Assembly (NCBI GenBank): GCA_002422175.1
Contig: DITR01000019.1
Span: 1 to 10,980, forward strand
DNA: 10,980 nucleotides
Direction: 5' to 3'
DNA from: Alcaligenaceae bacterium UBA6179
Lineage (GTDB): Bacteria; Pseudomonadota; Gammaproteobacteria; Burkholderiales; Burkholderiaceae_B
Shown here: piece after piece, positions 1 to 6,628 of the stretch
How positions within the stretch are numbered: position 1 is the stretch's first letter
How the letters are laid out: each line of letters begins with the position of its first letter
Notes under the pieces: generated by a model
Told to the model about the DNA's origin: nothing
Database searches by the model: none
Seen by the model: only the letters and a program-made list of their open reading frames with translations
Program-made: the position numbers and the translations under genes

Positions 1-119
1 TCGATTTTTTCATATATTAAGTCAATGCCAAATTGCTGTGCAAAGGCACGGTGAATGATCGGCGAGCGACTGTGTTGAACAGGGTGGCCTATCACGGCGA
101 AGCGATGGTTAGCGGTCAT
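1..119 (-). CDS. aroE: Shikimate dehydrogenase (NADP+), N-terminal fragment
   Basis: Only the first 39 codons are present; the gene runs off the left edge. AroE reduces 3-dehydroshikimate to shikimate with NADPH in the cytoplasm, a step of the chorismate pathway. The visible N-terminus has the family opening FAVIGHPVQHSRSP (residues 7-20) followed by IIHRAFAQQFGIDLIYE. The two serines of HSRS (residues 17 and 19) match the pair that binds the shikimate carboxylate in known AroE structures. The ATG overlaps the stop codon of the upstream TonB-like gene as ATGA (116-119). I see no Shine-Dalgarno sequence ahead of it, which fits translational coupling. It appears to be at least the fifth gene of the mpl transcript. 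Identity is confident despite the truncation; whether the rest is intact cannot be seen. Confidence 0.93.
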   Translation of the reverse strand, partial: MTANHRFAVIGHPVQHSRSPIIHRAFAQQFGIDLIYEKI

Positions 120-994
120 GGTTTGTTAGGTTCAGTGGTGGTGGTCAGTTGCCCCGCATTAAATTGCCAAGTACGGGTAATGACGATTTGATCAATTTTT
201 TGACGCATTTGGGGCGGAAAGGGTGGAAAGGGTGCCGCCAGTTGCACAATACGGCGTACCGATTGGTTCAGTATCGTTAAAGGTGAGGGTTTATCAAGAG
301 AAATGTCAACAATTTGACCCTTTGAGTCTATGGTGACAGTCGCTTGTAGCGAACCCGCCGGGCGATTATTTCCCTCACCGGGGTAGAAACGACGGCCGGT
401 TTCTTCAATCTTTTTTCGCCACTGATCGATATATTCAACATAAGGGTGTGCCTGCGTTGAGGGTGCATCGTAATAGCGCTTGGGCATGGCGTTGTAGCGC
501 TCAATGCGATCAACTAACGCGGCAATTTCAGCATTACGTTCAAGCGCAGCTTGATCTAGAGGGTCAACTCCGACTGCGGGCGTGTCGTCTTGTTGATTGG
601 CTTGCGGTACAAAGACGGGCACCACCCATTCTTTTAACAGCTGTTCAAGCAATTCATTTTGTTGTGATTCAAGTGCAGCACGCTGCTGAGTCATGGCTTC
701 AATCGCAATGGCTTGCTCGGACTGACCGACTTGAGCAGTTGGGTTGCTAGCCACCCCCTCTTGCGCTAAACCACCGCCTTCAAGATTGTTTTGTGCTAAG
801 CGTTTGGGGTCAGTTGGCGTCAGTTGAGTTTCAGCCGTCACAATCACCATTTCAAGCGTTTCAGTTTTGCGAGCGGTTTGATCGCCATCTAAGGGTGCCC
901 AGCTTAATAAAGCAATGTGAAAAAGGCATGACAGGCCCACTGCCCAGCGTAAAAAATGCTGCTCAGGCGCACACCACCACCGCCACATTTTCAT
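116..994 (-). CDS. TonB-family energy transducer-like protein
   Basis: A 292-residue protein with a short cytoplasmic N-terminus, one membrane segment at about residues 14-33, a long periplasmic stretch and a TonB-type C-terminal domain at about 190-278. The domain shows RRFYP (201-205), a strand-rich ATVTIDSKGQIVDISL segment (218-233), and AAPFPPFPPQMR (253-264) ending in ITRTWQF. Family knowledge: TonB passes proton-motive force from ExbB/ExbD to outer-membrane receptors. The middle is unusual for a classical TonB: there is no long run of Glu-Pro/Lys-Pro repeats, but Gln/Glu/Leu-rich segments (about 93-123 and 145-168) that could form coiled coils. No exbB, exbD or receptor gene lies in the window, so the partner is unknown. 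The start at 994 overlaps the nuclease stop as ATGA; an ATG at 988 is also possible, being better spaced from an AAGG at 996-999. TonB-C membership is confident; an iron-uptake role is not. Confidence 0.85.
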   Translation of the reverse strand: MKMWRWWCAPEQHFLRWAVGLSCLFHIALLSWAPLDGDQTARKTETLEMVIVTAETQLTPTDPKRLAQNNLEGGGLAQEGVASNPTAQVGQSEQAIAIEAMTQQRAALESQQNELLEQLLKEWVVPVFVPQANQQDDTPAVGVDPLDQAALERNAEIAALVDRIERYNAMPKRYYDAPSTQAHPYVEYIDQWRKKIEETGRRFYPGEGNNRPAGSLQATVTIDSKGQIVDISLDKPSPLTILNQSVRRIVQLAAPFPPFPPQMRQKIDQIVITRTWQFNAGQLTTTTEPNKP

Positions 995-2997
995 GCCTTA
1001 GGTGCCTCTTCGTTTTTATTTTTCGTTTCAGAATCTGTTGCAACCGCATCAGACATTTTCACGTCTGTATCGACAGTATTTATCTCAATCTCTACTGCAG
1101 CTGATTCCGCTACGTCAAGGGCTGCCAGATACTGGCAACTCAAGCGTAACCCTAATTCATCAAACCGTTCAATTGAAAGCTGCACGCGGGTGCCCCGCAT
1201 GAGTGCAGGCATAGCTGCCGCGTTGGTGATGAAAGGTAACGTTTCAAACCGAACGAGATCATCACGTAAGACTTTAGCGGTGCATTGTGTCACGTTGTTT
1301 TGTTGTAACCATCGTAGACACCAGTAACGTTCCATTTGGTCTTGAAACTCATTCCATGTCGTGTATTGCGATTCAAAGGCGCCAATCAGCGCAAATAAGT
1401 CTGGGTCACGCGGCTTGTAGGGCGCCACCAGTGCAGCTGAAATACCATGTTCAGCCATGGCTAATAATTGCCGTTGGTTCACTAAATCAACATAACGTCG
1501 AAGTGGCGAGGTGCACCACGTGTATTGGGGCACACCAATGGCCTCATGTGGCAAGGCTTGTGTGCTCATGCGTACACGACCCGCTTGCTGTGAACGGTAA
1601 ATGCCAGGCAAATTGTGAGTATTCAGTTGACCGCCCCATAGGCTGTTGGCCAAAATCATGTATTCAGCCACTAAACGATCAAGGGGTGCATCACGTTTGC
1701 GCGGCACGATGCTGATTGGCGTGTCGGGGTCGTCGGCTGAGCCGTCTAAAGAAAAGTTATAGTCAATGCGACTATTTGATTCAGGTTTACCTCGTACAAG
1801 TTCACGTTTTTTATTGAGCGCTAAAGCTAATTGCCAAAGCGGCCGCAGCCAGTCGTTGTGGGGCAATACCTGAGTACTGTCGCTGAGCGCCTCGTCAGTA
1901 ATATGTTCATCAAGGTGATTGTGGCGAAGGTTTTCGGCAACCTGAATACGTTCTAAAACAGTGTTGTCGTCACGAACTTCACCAGTTTCTGGGTGCGCCT
2001 CCACATAAATAGATAATGCGGGCACGATACGACCTGCGTTCAGTGAGAAGGTACTGATCACCTCGTCAGGTAGCATGGGAATTTTTTCACCTGGCATATA
2101 CACCGTTGACATGCGGGCACGCGCCATCTCGTCTAATGCGCTGTCGCGTGCCACGGCAAGCGCTGGCACGGCAATATGTACGCCTACTTTAAGCCAACCA
2201 TCAGCCAACTTTTGTACTGAAATCGCATCATCAATTTCAGTTGTACTGATGTCATCGACTGAGTAAGGGTGTACATCTTGCGCTAGGGGCAGATGTGTAA
2301 AGTCTGTATCAAACTCAGCGGGTGCAAAAGCCAGGCCCTTGGGAAAGTTTAAAGATAGAAACTTAGCTTTGTGCAACGCTAAAGCATGAGGCCAAGCACC
2401 ACGATCAAGCAGAATTTGTTCTGGGCTTTGATGCAGGTGTTGACTCGCGCGATCAAGCGCCTTGAAAATTTGTGTGTTTTTATCAGGTCGGGTAATTAAC
2501 GTGAGAGCCAGCTCAGCAATGGGTTCAGGCAAAGCGCCATCAATAATAGACTGCACCCAGGTTTGCTGTTCGAGGGCTTGTAATCGTTTCTTTTCTTGAC
2601 TGGCTAAAGCGGCAGCCAAAATGTCAGGTGGAGCCGGTTGATACAAACCTTTACCGCGCCGATGAAAATAGATCGGTGCATGGTGCAAGCACCATAACAA
2701 GCTGGCCTTTTCAATTGAGTTGGGTGCGTGACCAAAATAATCGTTGCCCAGCGTTTCAAGGTTGAACTCGGCTTGTGGTGCCACTTCCCACAAAAAGGTT
2801 GGGTCAATATCGGCGGCTAAGATGGGTGCTTGCGTTAATAATTCGTCAGGCGTGGGCGAAACAAATTGAAAAATGCATTGATTGCGTTTTATTTTGCTAC
2901 GCTTGCCTGAGACAAACTCAATCTGTAGCGTGGTATCAGCCTCGCTTTTAATTTCAGCCGCTTTAAAACTTCCGTCTTCTTCAAACAACACGTACAT
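991..2997 (-). CDS. RNB-domain exoribonuclease (RNase II/R family)
   Basis: A 668-residue protein expected to degrade RNA processively from the 3' end in the cytoplasm. The RNB catalytic domain spans roughly residues 240-510. The metal-binding motif is DDISTTEIDDA (248-258). Aligned with the E. coli RNase II motif, the first aspartate and the last two (256, 257) are kept, and the second position appears to be glutamate 254. A second signature, TSPLRRYVDLVNQRQ (496-510), carries the arginines of the RNB active site; GIYRSQ (465-470) precedes it. Residues about 565-625 resemble a weak S1-type RNA-binding domain, followed by an acidic/lysine tail. The N-terminal 230 residues do not show an obvious cold-shock domain pair, so it is not a typical RNase R. 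It starts 5 nt after the esterase stop, with only a weak AAGAG upstream, and its stop overlaps the TonB-like start. E. coli rnb and rnr are relatives, but orthology to either is uncertain, so no symbol is given. Confidence 0.93.
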   Translation of the reverse strand: MYVLFEEDGSFKAAEIKSEADTTLQIEFVSGKRSKIKRNQCIFQFVSPTPDELLTQAPILAADIDPTFLWEVAPQAEFNLETLGNDYFGHAPNSIEKASLLWCLHHAPIYFHRRGKGLYQPAPPDILAAALASQEKKRLQALEQQTWVQSIIDGALPEPIAELALTLITRPDKNTQIFKALDRASQHLHQSPEQILLDRGAWPHALALHKAKFLSLNFPKGLAFAPAEFDTDFTHLPLAQDVHPYSVDDISTTEIDDAISVQKLADGWLKVGVHIAVPALAVARDSALDEMARARMSTVYMPGEKIPMLPDEVISTFSLNAGRIVPALSIYVEAHPETGEVRDDNTVLERIQVAENLRHNHLDEHITDEALSDSTQVLPHNDWLRPLWQLALALNKKRELVRGKPESNSRIDYNFSLDGSADDPDTPISIVPRKRDAPLDRLVAEYMILANSLWGGQLNTHNLPGIYRSQQAGRVRMSTQALPHEAIGVPQYTWCTSPLRRYVDLVNQRQLLAMAEHGISAALVAPYKPRDPDLFALIGAFESQYTTWNEFQDQMERYWCLRWLQQNNVTQCTAKVLRDDLVRFETLPFITNAAAMPALMRGTRVQLSIERFDELGLRLSCQYLAALDVAESAAVEIEINTVDTDVKMSDAVATDSETKNKNEEAPKA

Positions 2998-3002
2998 GGG
3001 GT

Positions 3003-3620
3003 TTAGCTCTTGGGAGTATTCGGGTGATTAGGGTCAAAGCCGGCGAACTGAAGAACGGTATTGATATGGTCTTCAAAGCTCGATAGGCCATGGTTATCGC
3101 CATCAATGATGATTTGCTGCGCACCTTCAAAGTAGGTATGCATTTCTTGCCAGTCGAGCACTTCATCGCCAGTTGCAGCGATTAAAAGATAGCGCTCAGG
3201 GCGAGTGATCTGCTTGACAGCCATAGCGCTGAGCTCATCAACATGTTCGGGTAAAAAAATAAAGGGCTCGTCAGTGTGGTATTGCGTGTGCTCGCCAACT
3301 TGGCTGGCTAAATCTCGAGGCGCATACACGGCAGGGTTTAAGGCCACGGCACGACAACCCAGCTGTTCAGCCAAAGTCACGGCATAAAAGCCCCCTAGCG
3401 ATGAGCCGACAACAGTTAGCTCTGAAGCGTCTGCATGATGTCTCGTCATAAGGTCTTGTGCCAATTTTTTACAAAGCGCCAAAGCCTCGGCTGGGCTTGC
3501 GGGCAAGGCAGGGCAAGACCAACGGTCAAATTGCCCTAGCGCTTGCATTTTTTGTTCCAGTATTTGTGCTTTTGATGATTTGGGTGATGAACGAAAGCCG
3601 TGTAAGTAAAGCATCATCAT
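3003..3620 (-). CDS. yqiA: YqiA-type alpha/beta-hydrolase esterase
   Basis: A 205-residue small alpha/beta hydrolase of the YqiA/UPF0227 family. The start MMMLYLHGFRSSPKS matches the family opening (LYLHGF.SSP.S.K), with HG as the oxyanion region. The nucleophile elbow is GSSLGG (72-77) with serine 74. GDEVLDW (151-157) supplies the acid, aspartate 152 or 156. GDNHGLSSFED (174-184) supplies histidine 177. E. coli YqiA is reported to act on short acyl and palmitoyl-CoA substrates; the physiological substrate here is unknown. The ATG at 3620 overlaps the mpl stop as ATGA; two further ATGs follow directly (3617, 3614), so the exact start among the three is open. No clear Shine-Dalgarno is visible, which favours coupling to mpl. 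The length is close to that of E. coli YqiA, with a somewhat longer C-terminal tail (FDPNHPNTPKS). Confidence 0.9.
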   Translation of the reverse strand: MMMLYLHGFRSSPKSSKAQILEQKMQALGQFDRWSCPALPASPAEALALCKKLAQDLMTRHHADASELTVVGSSLGGFYAVTLAEQLGCRAVALNPAVYAPRDLASQVGEHTQYHTDEPFIFLPEHVDELSAMAVKQITRPERYLLIAATGDEVLDWQEMHTYFEGAQQIIIDGDNHGLSSFEDHINTVLQFAGFDPNHPNTPKS

Positions 3621-4990
3621 GATTGGTCTGCCAGTGTTTTAAGAAGTTTGTCATGAATGCCACCAAACGAACCATTACTCATGATTAAGACATGGTCACC
3701 CGGCTGCACCTGTTGTGCCAAGGCGGCGACCAAAAGGGGTATATCGTGCCAAACGCTTGCGCGATGACCTAATGGTGCTAGCACCTCAGTCGCTTGCCAG
3801 CCCAGCGCATTTTTACCGGTGGCTTCACCAAAACAAAAGACCAAATCTGCCATTTTGAGGGCTTGAGGCAATTGGGCTGCCATGGTGCCAAGCTTCATGG
3901 TGTTTGAACGTGGCTCAAGTACGGCTAAGATGCGGGCTGAACCCACCTGTTGACGTAAGCCTGCGACGGTCGTGGCAATGGCTGTGGGGTGGTGTGCGAA
4001 GTCATCGTAAACCGTGACGCCCATGACTTGGCCGCGACATTCCATGCGGCGTTTAACGCCTTGAAATGTATTGAGTGCCACCAGAGCCGCTTCAGGCTCG
4101 ATGTTGACATGCTGGGCCGCAGCTAAAGTGACCAACGCATTTTCGATATTGTGCTGACCTGTTAGGCCCCAAGTGAGGCTGCCCACGTGCTGATCACCTA
4201 AATAGATGTCTGGCGCTTGACTCGGGTCGGCTTGGGTGCGGGCGTGCCAACCATGATTTTGCCCCGTTCTTTCAACCGGTGTCCAGCAGCCGCGGGCAAT
4301 TACGCGCTCTAGCGCAGCGGATTGATCGGGCATGATAATCACGCCGGCTGCCGGTACGGTGCGAACGAGATGATGAAACTGAGTTTCAATCGCCGCTAAA
4401 TCAGGAAAGATATCAGCGTGATCATATTCAAGATTGTTCAGGACGGCAGTGCGTGGACGATAATGTACAAATTTAGAGCGTTTATCAAAAAAAGCGGTGT
4501 CATATTCGTCTGCTTCGATGACAAAGAAGCGTTGTGCGGCGTCAAACAATGCAGATACTTTTAAATCGTGGGCAACCCCTCCGATTAAAAAATTGGGGTG
4601 TAAACCATTTTGTTTAAGCACCCAAGTCAGCATTGAGCTGGTGGTGGTTTTACCATGGGTGCCCGCTACAGCCAGCACGTGCTGACCAGACAATACGTGT
4701 TGCCCCAACCACTGTGGCCCCGAAGTGTAGGGGGCGCCCGCGTTGAGTATGGCTTCCATCAGGGGGTTGCCCCGACTGACGACGTTACCAATGATAAATA
4801 AATCGGGTTTAAGGCTGAGTTGTTCAGCGCCAAAACCCTCAATTAATTCAATGCCTTGTTCTGTGAGTTGCGTACTCATCGGGGGGTAAACGCCAGCATC
4901 GCAACCTGTTACGCGGTGCCCTGCAGCGCGAGCAATCAGTGCCAACCCCCCCATGAATGTGCCGCAAATACCGAGTATGTGCAGATGCAT
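3617..4990 (-). CDS. mpl: UDP-N-acetylmuramate:L-alanyl-gamma-D-glutamyl-meso-DAP ligase
   Basis: Mpl attaches the murein tripeptide recovered from the wall to UDP-MurNAc using ATP, returning it to peptidoglycan synthesis. With the start at 4990 it has 457 residues, the length of the E. coli protein, and begins MHLHILGICGTFMGG, the family's characteristic N-terminus. Mur-ligase motifs in order: YPPMSTQL (35-42), ATP-binding GTHGKTTT (110-117), EADEYDTAFFDKRSKF (159-174), NLEYDHADIF (186-195), GVKRRME (311-317), YDDFAHHPTA (328-337), EPRSNTMKLG (359-368) and SNGSFGGIHDKLL (438-450). An upstream in-frame ATG at 5011 would add seven residues. The inner start is preferred because AGGAGA (4998-5003) sits 7 nt before it and homologues begin there. 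It is the first gene of the minus-strand transcript and its stop overlaps the esterase start as ATGA. Its presence implies meso-DAP peptidoglycan and recycling. Confidence 0.97.
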   Translation of the reverse strand: MHLHILGICGTFMGGLALIARAAGHRVTGCDAGVYPPMSTQLTEQGIELIEGFGAEQLSLKPDLFIIGNVVSRGNPLMEAILNAGAPYTSGPQWLGQHVLSGQHVLAVAGTHGKTTTSSMLTWVLKQNGLHPNFLIGGVAHDLKVSALFDAAQRFFVIEADEYDTAFFDKRSKFVHYRPRTAVLNNLEYDHADIFPDLAAIETQFHHLVRTVPAAGVIIMPDQSAALERVIARGCWTPVERTGQNHGWHARTQADPSQAPDIYLGDQHVGSLTWGLTGQHNIENALVTLAAAQHVNIEPEAALVALNTFQGVKRRMECRGQVMGVTVYDDFAHHPTAIATTVAGLRQQVGSARILAVLEPRSNTMKLGTMAAQLPQALKMADLVFCFGEATGKNALGWQATEVLAPLGHRASVWHDIPLLVAALAQQVQPGDHVLIMSNGSFGGIHDKLLKTLADQS

Positions 4991-5067
4991 GAGTTTTTCT
5001 CCTATTGACATTGTAAGGGCAGGGTTGTTTGTTTATAAATGAATGAACATCGCGCTATGATTCAGCT
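4991..5067. promoter_or_regulatory. Divergent promoter region between mpl and tlpA
   Basis: These 77 bases separate two genes transcribed away from each other and must hold, or lie near, promoters for both. Rightward, TTGTAA (5011-5016) and TATAAA (5034-5039) are 17 nt apart, a plausible sigma-70 pair. A perfect TTGACA also occurs at 5005-5010, but no good -10 follows at the right distance. Leftward, TACAAT read on the minus strand (5010-5015) is a good -10 with a poor -35 (TTATAA), and would leave a leader of only about 13 nt before the mpl start. The two predicted promoters overlap, so they may compete. The promoter assignment is inference from consensus matching. Confidence 0.45.
4998..5003 (-). 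promoter_or_regulatory. Ribosome binding site of mpl
   Basis: On the minus strand the sequence reads AGGAGA, followed by a 7-nt spacer and the ATG at 4990. It is one of the strongest Shine-Dalgarno matches in the window and decides the mpl start: the alternative ATG at 5011 lies upstream of it and has no comparable site. Confidence 0.75.
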
Positions 5068-5640
5068 ATGAAAAGACGAACATTATTGCTAGGTGGTGTG
5101 GGTTTGGTGGCGATGGGTGCCGTGGGCGTGATTGCTTGGCGTGAATCATCTTTGCGGGCACCGCAAGCAAACCGCGCGGTAAGTCAGGCCGTCTTTGTGC
5201 CGACCCCACCCGATGTGGAAGCCCTTTTTGCAGCGCGATTGCCCGACGTGCAAGGTCGTGACACCCCCCTCGACGCGTTCAGGGGTGAACCGTTGTTGAT
5301 AAATTTCTGGGCAACCTGGTGCCCACCTTGTGTGGCTGAAATGCCAGATCTTGAAGCGCTTTCAAAATCGTTTAATAACGTGCAATTTGTTGGTATAGCC
5401 ATCGATACTGAAGTCAACGTTAAGCAGTTTTTACAGAAGATACCTGTTAGTTACCCGATTTTGGTGGCTGGCCATAGCGGTATTGATTTGGTGCGCGCCA
5501 TGGGAAACTCGACAGGTGGTTTGCCCTACACCGTGCTTATAAACCCCGATGGTCGTGTACATGACCAAATTTTGGGTCAGGTCAAGGCTGAGGCCTTGGG
5601 GCAGCAACTTGTGCAGCTTCTAGCAGGTTCGCGTCGGTAA
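5068..5640 (+). CDS. TlpA/ResA-like periplasmic thioredoxin-family protein
   Basis: A 190-residue membrane-anchored or exported thiol-disulfide protein. The N-terminus MKRRTLLLGGVGLVAMGAVG is a basic start plus a hydrophobic segment (about 5-23); the KRRTLLL stretch resembles a twin-arginine motif. I see no clear signal-peptidase site, so it may stay as an anchor. The thioredoxin fold follows: INFWATWCPPCVAEMP (78-93) with the CPPC-type redox centre at Cys85 and Cys88, then VGIAIDTE and the loop GGLPYTVLI (150-158) with the expected cis-proline at 153. Relatives (TlpA, ResA, CcmG) reduce apocytochrome c or other periplasmic disulfides, keeping a reducing branch outside the membrane. No cytochrome maturation gene is nearby, so the client is unknown. 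No good Shine-Dalgarno precedes the ATG. It is the first gene of the rightward arm; aroQ begins 39 nt after its stop. Confidence 0.9.
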   Translation: MKRRTLLLGGVGLVAMGAVGVIAWRESSLRAPQANRAVSQAVFVPTPPDVEALFAARLPDVQGRDTPLDAFRGEPLLINFWATWCPPCVAEMPDLEALSKSFNNVQFVGIAIDTEVNVKQFLQKIPVSYPILVAGHSGIDLVRAMGNSTGGLPYTVLINPDGRVHDQILGQVKAEALGQQLVQLLAGSRR

Positions 5641-5679
5641 ATGTACAATTAAACGAAGTTAGCAACTAAACTATCGAAT
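5641..5679 (+). promoter_or_regulatory. Short tlpA-aroQ gap with a possible -10 element
   Basis: This 39-nt AT-rich gap contains TACAAT at 5644-5649, a five-of-six match to a sigma-70 -10 box and directly preceded by TG. No convincing -35 hexamer lies 16-18 nt upstream in the end of tlpA. No Shine-Dalgarno sequence is evident before aroQ. It could be a weak promoter for the aroQ-accBC genes or chance, since the base composition favours such words. No terminator-like hairpin is visible, so read-through from tlpA is possible. Confidence 0.25.
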
Positions 5680-6123
5680 ATGGCACATCAGATACTTGTT
5701 TTGCACGGCCCCAACCTCAACCTGCTTGGTTCGAGAGAGCCGGCTATATACGGTCACCATACCCTTGCTGATATCAACGCTGAACTTGTTGAGCAGGCCA
5801 CTCAGCTTAACTGTGGTTTGCAAACATTTCAAAGCAACCATGAGGGCGAGCTTGTTACTCGCATTCAACAGGCCGCACAAGACGGCACCACTTATATTTT
5901 GATCAATGCGGGTGCTTATACTCACACTAGCGTGGCTATTCGTGATGCATTCGCTGCAGTTAACATACCATTTGTAGAAGTTCACCTCTCTAACGTCTAT
6001 CGACGCGAATCATTTCGTCATCATTCTTACCTGTCAGATCTTGCCGTGGGTGTTATCGCGGGTTTAGGCGTAGCAGGTTATCGTTCAGCCCTTGATTTTG
6101 CAGCAAAACAATCACAAAGCTAA
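5680..6123 (+). CDS. aroQ: 3-dehydroquinate dehydratase, type II
   Basis: A 147-residue type II dehydroquinase, which dehydrates 3-dehydroquinate to 3-dehydroshikimate in the cytoplasm by an enolate mechanism as a dodecamer. Family signatures are complete. LHGPNLNLLGSREPAIYG (8-25) contains the catalytic tyrosine 24 on the flexible lid, with arginine 19 nearby. QSNHEGELVTRI (51-62) binds and shapes the site. INAGAYTHTSVAIRDA (75-90) includes asparagine 76. EVHLSNVYRRESFRHHSYLS (100-119) carries the catalytic histidine 102. The length is normal for the family. Product and next enzyme are linked here: AroE, whose gene begins at the left edge on the other strand, uses the dehydroshikimate that AroQ makes. 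The order aroQ-accB-accC-prmA is familiar from several proteobacteria. accB starts 48 nt downstream. Confidence 0.97.
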   Translation: MAHQILVLHGPNLNLLGSREPAIYGHHTLADINAELVEQATQLNCGLQTFQSNHEGELVTRIQQAAQDGTTYILINAGAYTHTSVAIRDAFAAVNIPFVEVHLSNVYRRESFRHHSYLSDLAVGVIAGLGVAGYRSALDFAAKQSQS

Positions 6124-6171
6124 CTAAACCGAGCTTTCTTAACTTTTACGTTCTTCACTGGATTAATTTAA

Positions 6172-6624
6172 ATGGACTTACGAAAACTTAAAACATTAAT
6201 TGATTTGGTCTCTGAGTCTGGCATCGCTGAGCTTGAAATAACTGAAGCCCAAGACAAGGTGCGCATTGTCAAGTTTTCTCAAGCGACGGCTCCCTTACAG
6301 TCTGCGCATCAAGCCTATGCACCACAAGCCTTTGCACCCTCAGCAGCTGTTGGTGTAGCCGAGGCGCCGGCAGCCGCTAGTGCACCAGAAGGCCACACGG
6401 TTAAGTCGCCCATGGTCGGTTCGTTTTACCGTGCATCAAGCCCAGGGGCCGCAGCCTTTGTGGAAATTGGGCAAACCGTCAAAGAAGGTCAGGCCATTTG
6501 CATCATTGAAGCGATGAAATTGCTGAATGAAATTGAGGCCGACAAATCTGGCATTATTAAAGCCATTTTGGTTGAAAACGGCGAGCCTGTTGAATATGGT
6601 CAACCTTTATTTTTAATTGGTTAA
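6172..6624 (+). CDS. accB: Biotin carboxyl carrier protein of acetyl-CoA carboxylase
   Basis: AccB carries covalently bound biotin between biotin carboxylase and carboxyltransferase in the first committed step of fatty-acid synthesis. The 150-residue protein has the usual three parts: an N-terminal segment (MDLRKLKTLIDLVSESGIAE, 1-20) that interacts with AccC, an Ala/Pro-rich flexible linker (about 38-73), and a biotinyl domain (about 76-150). The biotin acceptor is lysine 116 in EAMKLLNE. The segment around YRASSPGA (86-93) corresponds to the thumb that distinguishes bacterial AccB from other biotinyl or lipoyl domains. The start at 6172 gives the family N-terminus; only a weak GGA about 10 nt upstream could act as Shine-Dalgarno. 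accC follows after 4 nt, so the two subunits are probably made from one transcript. The linker contains a tandem 15-base duplication, listed separately. Confidence 0.97.
   Translation: MDLRKLKTLIDLVSESGIAELEITEAQDKVRIVKFSQATAPLQSAHQAYAPQAFAPSAAVGVAEAPAAASAPEGHTVKSPMVGSFYRASSPGAAAFVEIGQTVKEGQAICIIEAMKLLNEIEADKSGIIKAILVENGEPVEYGQPLFLIG
6310..6339 (+). repeat. Tandem 15-bp repeat in the accB linker
   Basis: Two adjacent 15-base units, CAAGCCTATGCACCA and CAAGCCTTTGCACCC, match at 13 of 15 positions. They lie in frame and encode QAYAP then QAFAP (residues 47-56). This is the look of a small in-frame duplication in a flexible linker where length is tolerated; it should not affect the biotinyl domain. 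Confidence 0.8.
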
Positions 6625-6628
6625 AAAC

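Noticed and set aside
448..1327. Plus-strand frames of 100 to 123 codons opposite the TonB-like gene and the nuclease 3' end
   Set aside because: They overlap one another and clear real genes, and the translations show no domain or plausible start signal.
1287..1715. 142-codon plus-strand open frame opposite the RNB nuclease
   Set aside because: It lies wholly antisense to a conserved RNB domain; the translation is Cys/His-rich without a pattern and no ribosome binding site was seen.
5005..5010. Perfect TTGACA as the -35 of a rightward promoter
   Set aside because: At 16-18 nt downstream there is only TTTGTT-like sequence; the good TATAAA is 23 nt away, so the pair is not usable as it stands.
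4991..5011. Longer mpl start at 5011 adding seven residues
   Set aside because: The strong AGGAGA lies inside that extension and is correctly spaced for 4990, and homologues begin at the inner methionine.
6617..6628. TTG start for accC at 6617
   Set aside because: The ATG at 6629 gives the conserved N-terminus and exact residue register with E. coli AccC; the TTG lies inside accB.
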